Shown: positions 52,940 to 63,015, counted from the stretch's first letter. The stretch is DNA of 64,000 bases from Bacteroides sp. (GCA_014802335.1 JAAVCL010000006.1:17811-81810), one strand, 5' to 3'. A program made the numbers and translations. The notes: generated by a model from the sequence alone, not told the origin.

Positions 52940-54340
52940 TTAAACTGACAGTTGGTTGTTTGTGTTGTGGTTGTTTGTGTATTCACCCGAAATGGTGATT
53001 CGCCGGAATATTTGCCATCCTGTAATGGCCGCTACCAGCAGCGCCACGTTAAAACTGTAATATACCCCGACACTCTCTCCGCCCAGCGTTACCGAGAATA
53101 ATAACAGCACCGGGATACCCACCACAACATAACTTAATATGGCTATCCACAAAAGCGGTTTTACTTGTGAAGTGCCTCGGATAGCATTGATGAAAGTGAG
53201 TTGGGCAGCGTCAAGATATTGATATAGAATCAAAGGTATTATAAAATGTTCGGCAGTTGCGATTACGGTTTCATCGGGAGTGAAGACACTCAGAAGCGGA
53301 TGGGCGAAGAGAGCCATTAGCAGCGAAGCCACTGTGGCGAGCGCCAGGATGATATGCAAGCCGGCGCGTGTGGAGAGTCGCACCATCGCCTCGTCGCCCA
53401 GTCCGGTGAAGTTTGCCACCCGCACCGATACCGCGACTCCGAAACTTATGTAGGTCATGAATCCTAATTGGCCAATGGTATTGACAATCTGATAGGCGGC
53501 GAGCTGAATCTTTCCGAACCATCCGCACACCACAGCCCCGAAAGACCACAAGGCACATTCGATACCGGTTTGAATCATGACCGGATAGGAAGTGACCCAT
53601 ACCTTGAAGCGCTCTTTCCCGAGCTTTCCCGGATTTAAAAGACCATCACGCAACCTGGCATATCTTTTGGAAAAGATGAACATCATTGCCAGTCCTGTGA
53701 ACCCGGCGAATCGTGCTAATGAAGTTGCTATCCCGGCTCCCGTAAGGCCCAGACGCGGACAACCGAGATTACCGAAAATCAGAAGCCAATTGCCGATAAT
53801 ATTCAACACGATTGCTCCCAATATAAACCACATCGGTGTGCGCGTGTCTGTAAGTCCGTTGCTCGACTGCGAGAATGCGTTAAACAGGGCCTGCGGAATG
53901 AACGTGGTGAGTATAGTGAGATAATATTCGCGGGCGGGTGGAAGAATTTCGGCCGACTGTCCGAAGTGGTCGAGCATAAAATATATTCCCCCCATAAGAA
54001 GGGTAAATATAGCCGAAACAATAAGGTTAATCTGGAGGCCGGCGCGAGTCATCCGGCCGGTTTCACGGTGATTTCCCTGAGTAAAGAGGGCGCCGATCAG
54101 AGGTGTGAGACCCCCGGCAAGACCACTGAGCATCACCAGCGGAATCAGCATCACGCTGTTAACAAATGCGGCCGCGGCAAGCTCGGTCACTCCGTAGGCA
54201 CCCACCATCATCGTATCGGTGAAACTCATCACGATGATACCCAGCTGGGTTAGCAACACCGGGTAGCCAAGGCGTAATAACTCCTTATACTCTTTTCTAA
54301 GTTCGGGACCTGCAGGTAAACTTTTTATTGATTGCTTCAT
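52940..54340 (-). CDS. MATE-family efflux transporter
   Basis: 466 residues with twelve membrane helices in two related halves (GYPVLLTQLGIIVMSFTDTM near the N-terminus; SYPVMIQTGIECALWSFGAV at about 250). Sodium- or proton-coupled drug or metabolite export at the inner membrane. The leader contains a truncated copy of the miniature element (54349-54412) between promoter and ATG. Confidence 0.9.
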   Translation of the reverse strand: MKQSIKSLPAGPELRKEYKELLRLGYPVLLTQLGIIVMSFTDTMMVGAYGVTELAAAAFVNSVMLIPLVMLSGLAGGLTPLIGALFTQGNHRETGRMTRAGLQINLIVSAIFTLLMGGIYFMLDHFGQSAEILPPAREYYLTILTTFIPQALFNAFSQSSNGLTDTRTPMWFILGAIVLNIIGNWLLIFGNLGCPRLGLTGAGIATSLARFAGFTGLAMMFIFSKRYARLRDGLLNPGKLGKERFKVWVTSYPVMIQTGIECALWSFGAVVCGWFGKIQLAAYQIVNTIGQLGFMTYISFGVAVSVRVANFTGLGDEAMVRLSTRAGLHIILALATVASLLMALFAHPLLSVFTPDETVIATAEHFIIPLILYQYLDAAQLTFINAIRGTSQVKPLLWIAILSYVVVGIPVLLLFSVTLGGESVGVYYSFNVALLVAAITGWQIFRRITISGEYTNNHNTNNQLSV

Positions 54341-54348
54341 TCAGAGTG

Positions 54349-54412
54349 AGTATGAGTTCGAAATTATTAATCGTATAGAGTCATGAAGATTGTGGATGAA
54401 ATTTTGGATTCA
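54349..54412. mobile_element. Truncated copy of the 163-bp miniature element
   Basis: Matches the first 64 or so bases of copy 1: AGTATGAGTTCGAAATTATT, then TGTGGATGAAATTTTGGATT. The right half and right terminal repeat are gone. Confidence 0.7.
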
Positions 54413-54420
54413 TCAGAATA

Positions 54421-54451
54421 CAAATTTACAAAATATAGATTACTCCTCCAA
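54421..54451 (-). promoter_or_regulatory. Promoter of the MATE gene
   Basis: Minus strand TTGG (54448-54451), 19 bp, TAAATTTG (54421-54428). Transcription would start at about 54414, so the truncated miniature element is most of the 5' leader. Confidence 0.6.
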
Positions 54452-54455
54452 AGGT

Positions 54456-54491
54456 TATAAAAAAACAGCGGTCCTTTTTTAAAAGGACCGC
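54456..54491 (-). terminator. Terminator of the 260-residue lipoprotein gene
   Basis: An 11-bp perfect stem (54468-54478/54481-54491) is followed on the minus strand by TGTTTTTTAT. Confidence 0.82.
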
Positions 54492-54554
54492 CAATCCAGA
54501 TTCCTTGAATATAATGGTACGGGTGATGCGACGATGTTATGGGCCGGACTAATG

Positions 54555-54580
54555 TGGGGACGTGGCGTGCCATGTCTGGG
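54555..54580. repeat. Palindromic repeat of the GACGTGGC family
   Basis: GGGGACGTGGCGTGCCATGT followed by CTGGGG: one base differs from the perfect palindrome. Lies between the lipoprotein stop and its terminator. Confidence 0.65.
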
Positions 54581-54594
54581 GGGTACATCGGTAA

Positions 54595-55377
54595 TTATTT
54601 TTCCGAGGATAGGGCTTTGAGTTCTTCGGGGGTAAAAGAGACGATAACGGCTTTACCCGATTTGTCTCCGACGTAGCGGTATTCAAAACCTTTGTCAAGT
54701 CCTGTGAGAAGTTTTACCTGCGCTTTCATTGAGAGGTCATTGAGCAGGGTGCGCATGTTTTCTTTCAGTTCGGCGCTGCTTGCCTCCATTTCATTTATGT
54801 CATAGTCGTTTTCGTTCACTTCGCAGATATAAACCAATGCTTTGCCCGAGTCTTCAATACCTGTAACTTTCAGTCCGGTGTCAATGGTGTAGGGCATGCG
54901 CTGACGTTCGGCCTTGATTTGGTTTGCCAAAAGAAGTTTGTTGGTATCTTCCTCGCTCATTGGGTTGTCGGCTATCTGTTTCAATTCCTCAGCACTGAAT
55001 TTAAGCACAAATTCATCGTTACCTCCCCGATTTTTGTAAATAACTTCCAATCCGGATTCTGCCTCTACCATCATGTCAAGAAGTTTCTTCATGTCTCCCT
55101 TAGACAGCGACAATTTCATACTCTCTTGCGCCAAGCCGGGGTCTTGCTGAAAATCCTTTACATCTGCAAAATCCTTATTGAGTGTAAGAACGAATTTTAC
55201 CATACGGGTGGCCTCATCATACGACATTGAGGTGAGTTTGCCCGCCATTCCCAAACTCATGGGGCAATGTTTTTGACCGGATTCAATCTGAGCTTTGAGC
55301 ATTGCGTCTTTTTGACCGCACGCTGTCACGGCAGCCATTATCACCGCCAGAAGCATTAAGTTGATAATCTTTTTCAT
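54595..55377 (-). CDS. Lipoprotein of unknown function
   Basis: 260 residues. Lipobox AAVTAC (Cys20). The mature part holds two related-looking segments ending in short acidic helices (FVLKFSAEELKQIAD and VIVSFTPEELKALSSEK), each preceded by a beta pair, so an internal duplication is possible. Charged and helical; no family is recognised. Terminator directly downstream, so it is a single-gene unit. Confidence 0.75.
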   Translation of the reverse strand: MKKIINLMLLAVIMAAVTACGQKDAMLKAQIESGQKHCPMSLGMAGKLTSMSYDEATRMVKFVLTLNKDFADVKDFQQDPGLAQESMKLSLSKGDMKKLLDMMVEAESGLEVIYKNRGGNDEFVLKFSAEELKQIADNPMSEEDTNKLLLANQIKAERQRMPYTIDTGLKVTGIEDSGKALVYICEVNENDYDINEMEASSAELKENMRTLLNDLSMKAQVKLLTGLDKGFEYRYVGDKSGKAVIVSFTPEELKALSSEK

Positions 55378-55550
55378 AAATTCTTAGATATATTTTATCG
55401 CTTTGAACAATATTTAATTGAAGTATTAGCTAAGTTAATCAAAAAAGATATTTGACACTCTTTTTTGCGACCAAATATATAATATATTAGACAAATGGCG
55501 GCTAAACCTTTTACAGGAAATAAAAAGTTACCTGAGCCGCCGTAAGAATC

Positions 55551-56684
55551 TCATAATCTCTTGGGGAAGGCGTTGATGAGGGTGGCGACTCTGAGCGCTT
55601 CTTCCTCCGTCAGCACCGGCGAAATTGGAAGTGAGAGTTCACGGAGATGGATATTTTCCGTTATCGGGTATGTCAAAGGGTGCTCATTGAGACTCTGCAT
55701 CCCGCTAAGTTCCGGGTAACACTCCTGTTTGTGAGGTGGCACCGGATAGTGAATCAAAGTCTCCACACCATTTTCTTCAAGGTATTTCTTCAACTCGTCA
55801 CGGCGTTCTGTAAGTATCGTAAAAATATGAAACACGTTGCGCCTCATATCTTCGGTTGGAGGCAGCGTGATGTCGGGGTGGTCAATCCTATCGTAGTAGA
55901 TGCGTGCTATTTTCCTTCTGTTCTCGTTGTCATCATCAAGATGCGGGAGTTTGGCGCGTAGAACGGCAGCCTGAATTTCATCAAGACGGGAATTGCGACC
56001 CTTATATCTATACTCGTATTTTTTCGATGAACCATAATTGGCCAGCATGCGAATGGTGTTGGCCAATTCCTTATCGTTGGTTGTAACCGCCCCGCCGTCG
56101 CCCATTGCTCCGAGATTTTTTCCGGGATAGAAACTGTGGCCCGCTGCGAGTCCGAGACTTCCGGTGCGTTGATCTCCGTAGTAGCATCCGTGAGCCTGCG
56201 CATTGTCTTCAAGCAGAATCAGGTCGTAGAGTTTACATATTTGTTCAATTTCTTGATTCATGGCGCATCGGCCATATAAGTGAACCAGCATAATAGCCTT
56301 TGTTCGCTTTGAGATGCGTTCTTCTATAAGCTTAGGGTCTATCTGAAGTGTCGCCGGGTCGGGTTCTATCAGCACGGGCACAAGTGCGTTTTCGGTTATG
56401 GCGAGAATCGTGGCTATAAAGGTATTGGCCGGCACTATCACTTCGTCGCCCGGCTTCAGACGTCCCAATTCAATGAGTCCGCGCAGAATCAATGTGAGTG
56501 CATCCAGCCCGTTGGCCACACCCACTGCATGATCTGTGCCGATAAATTCTGCGAATTCCTTCTCAAACGCAGCATTCTCATTACCCTGCAGATACCACCC
56601 GGAGCTTAAAACCCGGTCAACCGCGGTGCGGATTTCGGGGCCGTGCGCATCGTTCACTTTTTTTAAATCAAGAAACTTTATCAT
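55551..56684 (-). CDS. DegT/DnrJ/EryC1-family aminotransferase
   Basis: 377 residues from the ATG at 56684 (MIKFLDLKK; a longer start adds 12 residues lying in the nhaD terminator). PLP enzyme that aminates nucleotide-linked keto-sugars. Seen: GSGW-type [19 protein letters not shown], the HLYGR segment, [14 protein letters not shown] and the PLP lysine in [16 protein letters not shown] (about residue 187). Cytoplasmic, for surface glycan precursors. No other sugar-pathway gene is adjacent, so the sugar is unknown. Confidence 0.9.
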   Translation of the reverse strand: MIKFLDLKKVNDAHGPEIRTAVDRVLSSGWYLQGNENAAFEKEFAEFIGTDHAVGVANGLDALTLILRGLIELGRLKPGDEVIVPANTFIATILAITENALVPVLIEPDPATLQIDPKLIEERISKRTKAIMLVHLYGRCAMNQEIEQICKLYDLILLEDNAQAHGCYYGDQRTGSLGLAAGHSFYPGKNLGAMGDGGAVTTNDKELANTIRMLANYGSSKKYEYRYKGRNSRLDEIQAAVLRAKLPHLDDDNENRRKIARIYYDRIDHPDITLPPTEDMRRNVFHIFTILTERRDELKKYLEENGVETLIHYPVPPHKQECYPELSGMQSLNEHPLTYPITENIHLRELSLPISPVLTEEEALRVATLINAFPKRL

Positions 56685-56697
56685 AGTCTTAAATAGA

Positions 56698-56738
56698 AAG
56701 TGCTGCAAGAAATCCCGCATGCGAGACTTGCAGCACTT
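56698..56738 (-). terminator. Terminator of nhaD
   Basis: A 12-bp perfect stem (56698-56709/56727-56738) 16 bp after the nhaD stop on the minus strand, followed by TTCTATTTAA. Confidence 0.7.
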
Positions 56739-56754
56739 CCTTTGATAGTAAATA

Positions 56755-58179
56755 TTATAAGTTTGGTATCCCGAGGAAAGGTGCTTTCATGAGAAGCACT
56801 TCGAGGATGTAGACTCCGGCTCCGGCAAGGTAACCGAGCAGTGCGATCAACGAGAATCTTTTAAGATACCAACCGAAGTTGATTTTGTCGAGACCCATTG
56901 CGATTACACCGGCCGCTGAGCCAATGATAAGCATGCTGCCGCCCACACCGGCACAGTAGCTGAGGAATTCCCAGAACACACCGTCCTGAACGAAGTTGGC
57001 TGCATAGCCCACAACATCGGTATGTTCGATCGGATACATGCCCATAACTCCGGCCACGAGAGGAACGTTATCGAAAATCGACGACATTATGCCGAGAAGT
57101 ATATTAATGATATAGACGTTGTGAACCTCCGAGTCGAGCCATGCTGCTGCTGCGGCAAGAATTCCCGACGCCTCCAGAACACCCACCGCAAGAAGAATCC
57201 CAAGAAAGAAAAGAATCGAGGGCATATCAATGCGCGATATTACCTGGGGAAGACGATGCTGTTTGCGTCTTTCTGTTTTCTTTCCGTTATAGAAAATTTC
57301 AGTATAGAGCCAAAGAACGCCAAGAACAAACAGCATTCCCACGAACGGAGGCAGATGTGTGATGCTCTTGAATATCGGCACAAAAAGCAGACCGCCAACG
57401 CCGAGGCAGAAGATTGTGAGTCGTTCGCGGGCCGACATGCCATGTGTCTGATCCTGTTGTGTTCCTTCCACCGGAGTTAACGTCCCTTTCAATCTTCCCT
57501 GAATCAAGAGAAGAGGAACAACCATAGCCACCAGAGAGGGGAGAAGCACATATTCGATAAGTGCAAGCGCCGTGACGTTACCCTTCACCCAAAGCATGAT
57601 GGTGGTGACATCGCCGATGGGGCTCCATGCGCCCCCGGTGTTGGCTGCAATAACTATCATACCCGTATAGAGCCAACGTTCTTCCTGCTCGGCAACCAGC
57701 TTCCTTAACAACAGAACCATAACGATGGTAGTGGTCATATTGTCGAGCACAGCCGAGAATATAAAAGTAACGCAACAGAGCACCCACAGCAACGTGCGTT
57801 TGTTGCGAGTGGTGATTTTGTTGGTGATAACTGTGAATCCTCCGTGGATATCCACAAGCTCCACAATGGTCATTGCGCCGATCAGAAAGAAGAGTGTCTG
57901 GGTGATGTCGCCTAACGACTCCACAAGTTTCACATCGGTCACATAGCTGAGCGCCTGTTTGTGAAGGCTCTCATTGGCCAGCATCGGATGAGACTCTAAA
58001 TAGGCCTTGAAATGGTCGGCTTCGACAAGCGGAACAATATACTCCGCTCCCAAGGCATAGATTATCCAAAGCAACATTCCCAAAAGGAGGGCGGTCGCAG
58101 TTTTATCTACTTTCAAGGGGTGTTCGAGGGCAATTCCGAGATAGCCGATAAAAAACAGAATAATGAGTGTTGTAATCAT
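56755..58179 (-). CDS. nhaD: NhaD-type sodium/proton antiporter
   Basis: 474 residues, about twelve membrane helices. Motifs of Nha[19 protein letters not shown] (about residues 141-158), [18 protein letters not shown] (about 186-203) and the second-half [17 protein letters not shown]. Exchanges cytoplasmic Na+ for H+ at the inner membrane. It has its own terminator; upstream is the lytic transglycosylase stop, about 100 bp away. Confidence 0.93.
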   Translation of the reverse strand: MITTLIILFFIGYLGIALEHPLKVDKTATALLLGMLLWIIYALGAEYIVPLVEADHFKAYLESHPMLANESLHKQALSYVTDVKLVESLGDITQTLFFLIGAMTIVELVDIHGGFTVITNKITTRNKRTLLWVLCCVTFIFSAVLDNMTTTIVMVLLLRKLVAEQEERWLYTGMIVIAANTGGAWSPIGDVTTIMLWVKGNVTALALIEYVLLPSLVAMVVPLLLIQGRLKGTLTPVEGTQQDQTHGMSARERLTIFCLGVGGLLFVPIFKSITHLPPFVGMLFVLGVLWLYTEIFYNGKKTERRKQHRLPQVISRIDMPSILFFLGILLAVGVLEASGILAAAAAWLDSEVHNVYIINILLGIMSSIFDNVPLVAGVMGMYPIEHTDVVGYAANFVQDGVFWEFLSYCAGVGGSMLIIGSAAGVIAMGLDKINFGWYLKRFSLIALLGYLAGAGVYILEVLLMKAPFLGIPNL

Positions 58180-58241
58180 TGGTTTTAGAAAAAAAGGTTA
58201 TTTTAGATATTAGATTTGTTGTTTTAAAACGAAAATTGCCC

Positions 58242-58267
58242 ACACCTGTTCCCTCTGAAACAGGTGT
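58242..58267 (-). terminator. Hairpin after the lytic transglycosylase gene
   Basis: ACACCTGTT and AACAGGTGT form a 9-bp stem about 16 bp after the stop on the minus strand, with GTTTTAAAAC further on. Probable terminator. Confidence 0.6.
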
Positions 58268-58282
58268 TGGCAACATGATGAT

Positions 58283-60190
58283 TTATTTTTTCTTTTTCTT
58301 GGATTTCGAGCTTGATTTTGCCGAAGACCCCGAAGATTTTTTAGAGCCCGATTTAGAAGAATTCGCTGTTGATTTTCCGGATGTTTTGGATTTAGAGCTT
58401 GAGGCCGATGTGCCTTTTGTTCCGGGAATCTTAAGTTTGTCGCCGGGTTGGAGAGCATCGCCGGTCATGTTGTTGGCTTTCTTGAGATCGGCCACGGTTG
58501 TGCCATATTTCTTCGCAATCACCGTTAAGTTCTCACCGCTCTTCACACTGTGAGTGCCGGTCGAGGCTTGGTTGGATGCTGCTTTGGCTTTGGATCCTGA
58601 TTTAGATGTATCGTTCTTTTCAGCCTTCGAGCCTTTCTTTTGTGTTGAAGCCGTCTGAGACTCGTTGTTTGTGCGGTTCTTTCTTGAGCGTGCGTTGTCG
58701 GCAGTCTGAGTGTTACGGCTCTCATTGTTGTTCTGACGCGAGGTAACGGTCTGAGATTGCGCGGGGGCAACTTCGCGGGCAGATGAATTATTTGCCAGTT
58801 CGGGGGTGGTGGTGATGCGCAGCAGCTGGCCGGTGCGCACGTTGTTACGTGTCAGATTATTCCATGTCTTGATGTCGGCAACTGTCACGTCATACATCCC
58901 GGCGATTGATGAAAGGGTCTGGCCCGGTTCCACCTTGTGCGAGATGGTCTTGGTTGCTCCCGACTTATTCTGACGGACAAAATTTGTGTTCTGCGGCGCT
59001 TGTTCCAGCGGAGTCTCCTCGGCCACAAGTTCATCAGCATTTACAGTCTCCGTTTGGGTGTCAGAAGCATTAGAATCGCCCGGAGAGGCCTCCGTGCGCT
59101 GGGCATATCGTGCAGCCTCATAATTGAGAATGTCTTTTTCGCTCATGATGTAGGCATGAATCTGCTGTGAGGGGAGCACCAGGGTATATTGGTGGTCGGG
59201 ATGTCCGGGGATTATATCGGCGCGGAACTGCGGATTAAGCACGCGGATTTCATCAATGGGAATGTCGAGCACTTTTGAGATCTGATTGAAGTGCACCCGC
59301 TTATTGATCATCACAGTGTCTGTCACCAGAGGTTTGGTGGCCAGAACGGGGCTGATGTTGTGATAAGGATAATAGTTCATCACATAGTTGGCAGCGATAA
59401 ACATTGGCACATAGCCACGGGTTTCGGCCGGAAGATTATAATAAATAGACCAGAAGTCGTGGCTTTTGGGGTCACCTCCGGCACGGCGTATGGCTTTGTT
59501 CACAGTGCCCGGTCCGCAGTTATAGGCGGCTATGGCAAGCGACCAGTCGCCGTATGTATCATACAGACTCTTAAGATATTGAGCTGCCTTTTTCGATGAA
59601 AGATAAGGATCGCGACGTTCATCAACGAGCGATGAGACTTCGAGCCCCATTCCCTTGCCGGTTGCAACCATGAATTGCCAGAGTCCTCCGGCACCCGAGT
59701 GGGAAACGGCATTAGGATTGAGCGCCGATTCTATCACCGGCAGATATTTAAGTTCCAGCGGTAATCCCTGCTCTTCCAAAGCCTGCTCGAATATAGGCAT
59801 ATAATATAAGCTGAGGCCTAACATGGCGGCTATCCCGGCACGATTTTTTGTGGTGTACCGGTCGATATAACTACGCACAATCTGGTTGAACGGCATATCG
59901 ATCACGGTGTGTAGCTTCGACAGGCGGTCGCGTATCACCGCATCCGACGTCTCTACGTCTCCCTGTTGCTTGTAACGGTCGTCGGTGGCTGTATAATTTT
60001 TCATATACCAACCCTCAAGCATTTTCCGTGTGTCCAGTTCGTAACTTTCCGGGTAGACAATGCTCGAATCGGTGATATCATGCTTGAGATCAAGCACATT
60101 TCGTGTTTTCTCGGCAGAAGCAGAATTTGTCGGTACAAAGAGTGCGATTGCCGTCAACGCGGTTCCGAAGATTTTATAGAAAATTTTCAT
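58283..60190 (-). CDS. Membrane-bound lytic transglycosylase with LysM repeats (MltD-like)
   Basis: 635 residues with a signal peptide (to ASA, about residue 26). SLT domain (about 135-260) with catalytic Glu154 in LPVIESALNP, SGAGGLWQFMVATGKGMGL and AIAAYNCGPGTVNKAIRRAGG. A degenerate LysM-like part follows (about 290-345), then two clear LysM modules (VEPGQTLSSIAGMYDVTVAD at about 420; VKSGENLTVIAKKYGTTVAD at about 548). The C-terminal tail is Ser/Lys-rich. Cleaves peptidoglycan in the periplasm. Gene order parA-parB-DUF5683-mltD is typical of Bacteroidales. Confidence 0.92.
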   Translation of the reverse strand: MKIFYKIFGTALTAIALFVPTNSASAEKTRNVLDLKHDITDSSIVYPESYELDTRKMLEGWYMKNYTATDDRYKQQGDVETSDAVIRDRLSKLHTVIDMPFNQIVRSYIDRYTTKNRAGIAAMLGLSLYYMPIFEQALEEQGLPLELKYLPVIESALNPNAVSHSGAGGLWQFMVATGKGMGLEVSSLVDERRDPYLSSKKAAQYLKSLYDTYGDWSLAIAAYNCGPGTVNKAIRRAGGDPKSHDFWSIYYNLPAETRGYVPMFIAANYVMNYYPYHNISPVLATKPLVTDTVMINKRVHFNQISKVLDIPIDEIRVLNPQFRADIIPGHPDHQYTLVLPSQQIHAYIMSEKDILNYEAARYAQRTEASPGDSNASDTQTETVNADELVAEETPLEQAPQNTNFVRQNKSGATKTISHKVEPGQTLSSIAGMYDVTVADIKTWNNLTRNNVRTGQLLRITTTPELANNSSAREVAPAQSQTVTSRQNNNESRNTQTADNARSRKNRTNNESQTASTQKKGSKAEKNDTSKSGSKAKAASNQASTGTHSVKSGENLTVIAKKYGTTVADLKKANNMTGDALQPGDKLKIPGTKGTSASSSKSKTSGKSTANSSKSGSKKSSGSSAKSSSKSKKKKK

Positions 60191-60229
60191 ATTGATGTCG
60201 GTTTATATAGCGGGGAGATATAGATTTTG

Positions 60230-61006
60230 TTAGAAAGTAAATGCCCAGTTTAGTCCGACAGAGGGGCGATTGCCTCCTCCGGCCGGGTTCATCAGTGTCG
60301 GCGACCAGTCGAGCGACAGGTCGGGGGTGACATCGAAATGAGTCAGCGAGGCGTCAACGTATGCATCGAGCATGCAAAGCGCGTATAGTGCCACAAGACC
60401 GATTATGCAAAGGTCGCGGTTGCGGCGTGCATAATCTTTCTGGGCTTTGAATGTCCGCTCGAGCCATGAGTGGTCAAGGTCGGCCTCGTTCACTGTGGGT
60501 GGAAAGAAATCCATATACGACTTTGTCTGAGGGTCGTTGTCCAGAAGGTCACGATAGCCCTGCATATAGTCTTGATATTGGTTGTTATTCCAGTTCGTTG
60601 CATATCCGAGGCCCATGAAGCCCCCGATCACAATCGGCAATTTCCAGTAACGACGGTTATAGATCTGGCCCAGACCCGGGCACAAGGCGGAGAGCCACAC
60701 TGCCCGTGTGGGCGAGGGGTTGAATATTTTGCGTCCCGATTCGTCGTAGGCGTAGTCATCGGCCCTCACTTCTGTGGGAGGAAGGGAATCCACCGGCAAT
60801 GCCACCTGGGCATCCAGAAACACCTCCCTGTCGGAAGTGTTGGCCGCAGGAGTCGCAGACTCCGTTTCTTCAGCGGGAGTCTGAGATGAGAATATATTGC
60901 CCGGATAGGCCGGTGGCAGAGAAAGAAGCATGCACAAACCGATGGCAAGCACACGCTCCATGAGGCGTGCGGCTCTCGGGGTTGTGGATGAATCGTTCCT
61001 TTTCAT
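60230..61006 (-). CDS. DUF5683 membrane protein
   Basis: 258 residues with a signal (about 15-38), an acidic linker, then the DUF5683 core: RAVWLSALCPGLGQIYNRRY (about residues 100-119), membrane helices at about 120-140 and 195-215, and a C-terminal beta end (VGLNWAFTF). The family is widespread in Bacteroidetes beside parAB and mltD and has no known function; an envelope role linked to chromosome or cell-wall work is guessed from context. Confidence 0.85.
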   Translation of the reverse strand: MKRNDSSTTPRAARLMERVLAIGLCMLLSLPPAYPGNIFSSQTPAEETESATPAANTSDREVFLDAQVALPVDSLPPTEVRADDYAYDESGRKIFNPSPTRAVWLSALCPGLGQIYNRRYWKLPIVIGGFMGLGYATNWNNNQYQDYMQGYRDLLDNDPQTKSYMDFFPPTVNEADLDHSWLERTFKAQKDYARRNRDLCIIGLVALYALCMLDAYVDASLTHFDVTPDLSLDWSPTLMNPAGGGNRPSVGLNWAFTF

Positions 61007-61071
61007 TATTTTTTAGAGTTTCGTGAATGTCCGGGTTGGCGGTTGGTTCGGTTTTTGGGGAGGCAGCAGTG

Positions 61072-61929
61072 TCAGCCCAATGCTTTTATCAGGCGGTGCA
61101 ACTCATCATCAGAGGCAAACTTGATGGTGATCGTGCCGCGTCCGTTGGCGTTCCTGCTGAATTTTACAGGTGTGTTGAATCTCTCTGAAAGTCTGTCGGC
61201 AAAACCGGCGTATGTTTCGTCAACAGGCTCTTTCTCTTTTGTCTGATTTTTGGCTCCCTCTGCAAGTTCACGTGCAAGGCGTTCCACGTTTCTTACCGAT
61301 AATCCCTCTTTAAGAATCCGTTTATATAGTTTAAGCTGGTCTTTAGGGTCGGAGACAGCCAATATCGCGCGCGCATGGCCCATATCGATGTGGCGGTCGC
61401 GTAGCCCGAGTTGAATTTCAGCCGGAAGTTTCAGAAGTCGGAGATGGTTGGCAATGGTGGCCCGTTTCTTTCCCAATCGCTCGGAAAGGCGTTCTTGAGT
61501 CAGCGAATAGGAGTCAATAAGTTTTTTGAATCCGAGGGCCACTTCAATGGCATTGAGGTCTTCGCGTTGGATATTCTCAATGAGGGCCATTTCGGTCATT
61601 TCTGAATCGGAAGCCGTGCGGACGTATGCCGGAACGGTTGCCAGGCCTGCGCGCGAAGCTGCACGCCACCGGCGTTCGCCGGCTATTATCTGGTAATTGC
61701 CGCTGTCGGTGAGGCGAAGGGTCAATGGCTGCACAATGCCCAACTCTCTTATGGAAGTTGCCAGCTCGTCGATGGCTTCCTCATCAAAGAAGCGGCGCGG
61801 CTGATCGGGGTTGGGCACGATGCGTGTAACATCTATTTCTGAAATTGCGGAACTTCCGTCCGTGCGTACTTCTCCCACGCTTATCAGAGAGTCAAGACCG
61901 CGGCCAAGTGCATTTCTTTTCGGTATCAT
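61072..61929 (-). CDS. parB: Chromosome-partitioning protein ParB
   Basis: 285 residues. CTPase/DNA clamp that loads at parS. Seen: NPDQPRRFFDEEAIDELATS (about residues 37-56), the CTP-site AGERRWRAASRAG (about 83-95), ENIQREDLNAIE, and an HTH (LSERLGKKRATIANHLRLLK, about 152-171). The C-terminal dimer part ends DDELHRLIKALG. The start overlaps the parA stop by 4 bp. Confidence 0.95.
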   Translation of the reverse strand: MIPKRNALGRGLDSLISVGEVRTDGSSAISEIDVTRIVPNPDQPRRFFDEEAIDELATSIRELGIVQPLTLRLTDSGNYQIIAGERRWRAASRAGLATVPAYVRTASDSEMTEMALIENIQREDLNAIEVALGFKKLIDSYSLTQERLSERLGKKRATIANHLRLLKLPAEIQLGLRDRHIDMGHARAILAVSDPKDQLKLYKRILKEGLSVRNVERLARELAEGAKNQTKEKEPVDETYAGFADRLSERFNTPVKFSRNANGRGTITIKFASDDELHRLIKALG

Positions 61930-62699
61930 TTCTTCTTCTTGTTTCGTGTCCTTAACTCTTTTCCAAGTTGACTGTAAGCTATCGCTCCGCGGGAATCAGG
62001 GTCATAAAGTATCACGGGAAGCCCGTGGCTCGGTGACTCCGACAGCTTGATGTTGCGTGGGATTACCGTCGAGAACACCATATCGCCGAAGTGGCCTTTC
62101 AGTTCCTCGAATATCTGGTTGGCCAGGCGCAACCGGGCATCATACATGGTGAGCAGAAACCCTTCTATTTCAAGTTGAGGGCGCAGGCGACTCTTGATTA
62201 TCCTTATCGTGTTGAGCAATTGGGCAATACCCTCAAGTGCAAAATATTCGGCTTGCACCGGAATCAGCACCGAGTCGGCAGCTGTCAGTGCGTTTACGGT
62301 TATGATTCCCAGCGAGGGGCTGCAGTCAATTAAGATGTAATCGTAGTTATCTTTTATCGGTTCGAGGGCGGCCGCAAGTTTTCGTTCCCTGTCGGGACGA
62401 GACATAAGCTCTACTTCGGCCCCTACCAGATCTATGCGTGAGGCTATTATGTCAAGACCTTTTATTTGCGTCGGGAGGATGGCTTCTTTTACCGGATAAC
62501 CGTCAATCAGACAGTCGTAGATGCTCGCATCGGTTTCTGCCGGTTCAACCCCGATCCCGGAGGTGGCATTTGCCTGTGGGTCGGCATCTACAAGAAGTAC
62601 TTTTTTCTTGTCGACGGCCAGACACGCCCCGAGATTGAAGGCTGTCGTTGTCTTGCCGACACCTCCTTTCTGATTTGCTATAGCGATGATTTTTCCCAT
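61926..62699 (-). CDS. parA: Chromosome-partitioning ATPase ParA/Soj
   Basis: 257 residues. Deviant Walker A KGGVGKTTTAFNLG (about residues 11-24), DADPQANATSGIG, and Walker B-like YILIDCSPSLGIITVNAL. Nucleoid-bound ATPase working with ParB to move origins. Its promoter is visible about 50 nt upstream. Full family length. Confidence 0.95.
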   Translation of the reverse strand: MGKIIAIANQKGGVGKTTTAFNLGACLAVDKKKVLLVDADPQANATSGIGVEPAETDASIYDCLIDGYPVKEAILPTQIKGLDIIASRIDLVGAEVELMSRPDRERKLAAALEPIKDNYDYILIDCSPSLGIITVNALTAADSVLIPVQAEYFALEGIAQLLNTIRIIKSRLRPQLEIEGFLLTMYDARLRLANQIFEELKGHFGDMVFSTVIPRNIKLSESPSHGLPVILYDPDSRGAIAYSQLGKELRTRNKKKK

Positions 62700-62758
62700 T
62701 TATCTTCTTATCTCTCTCTACGGAAGTAAGAATGTATACTCCACTGAGTTTTAATTTG

Positions 62759-62790
62759 CAAAAATAGTGATTTTTTGTCGAATTAACCAA
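62759..62790 (-). promoter_or_regulatory. Promoter of parAB
   Basis: Minus strand TTGG (62787-62790), 20 bp, TATTTTTG (62759-62766). Confidence 0.55.
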
Positions 62791-62859
62791 TCTTGTTATT
62801 AATCTTTTCCTCTGTTAAGATTTTTTAAGCACACGGCACGGCGAAATATGGTCGGGGGA

Positions 62860-62902
62860 GTGGGTTGACAATGTGATTAAAGTGGTTTGACAATGAGATT
62901 AA
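62860..62902. repeat. Two 21-bp direct repeats upstream of parA
   Basis: GTGGGTTGACAATGTGATTAA and GTGGTTTGACAATGAGATTAA-type units differ at two positions and start 22 bp apart (two helical turns). They lie 70-110 bp upstream of the parA promoter and could bind a regulator. The rest of 62700-63015 contains the promoter and a terminator only. Confidence 0.5.
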
Positions 62903-62942
62903 GCGGTTCAGTAATACACACGGGTATATAAATCTTTCACGG

Positions 62943-62992
62943 GTATAAAAAACATTAAAGGCCTGATGCAACTATCAGACCTTTAATGTTTT
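62943..62992 (-). terminator. Terminator of the right-edge secreted protein gene
   Basis: A 19-bp stem with one G-T pair (62949-62967/62974-62992), followed on the minus strand by a T run, 24 bp after the stop. Confidence 0.82.
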
Positions 62993-63015
62993 ATATTACT
63001 TTGTCGGGGAATTGA

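Noticed and set aside
61281..61300. GTTCCACGTTTC inside parB as a parS site.
   Set aside because: Only one half matches the parS palindrome (GTTYCACGT); the other half is wrong, and it lies in coding sequence. No full parS was found in the window.
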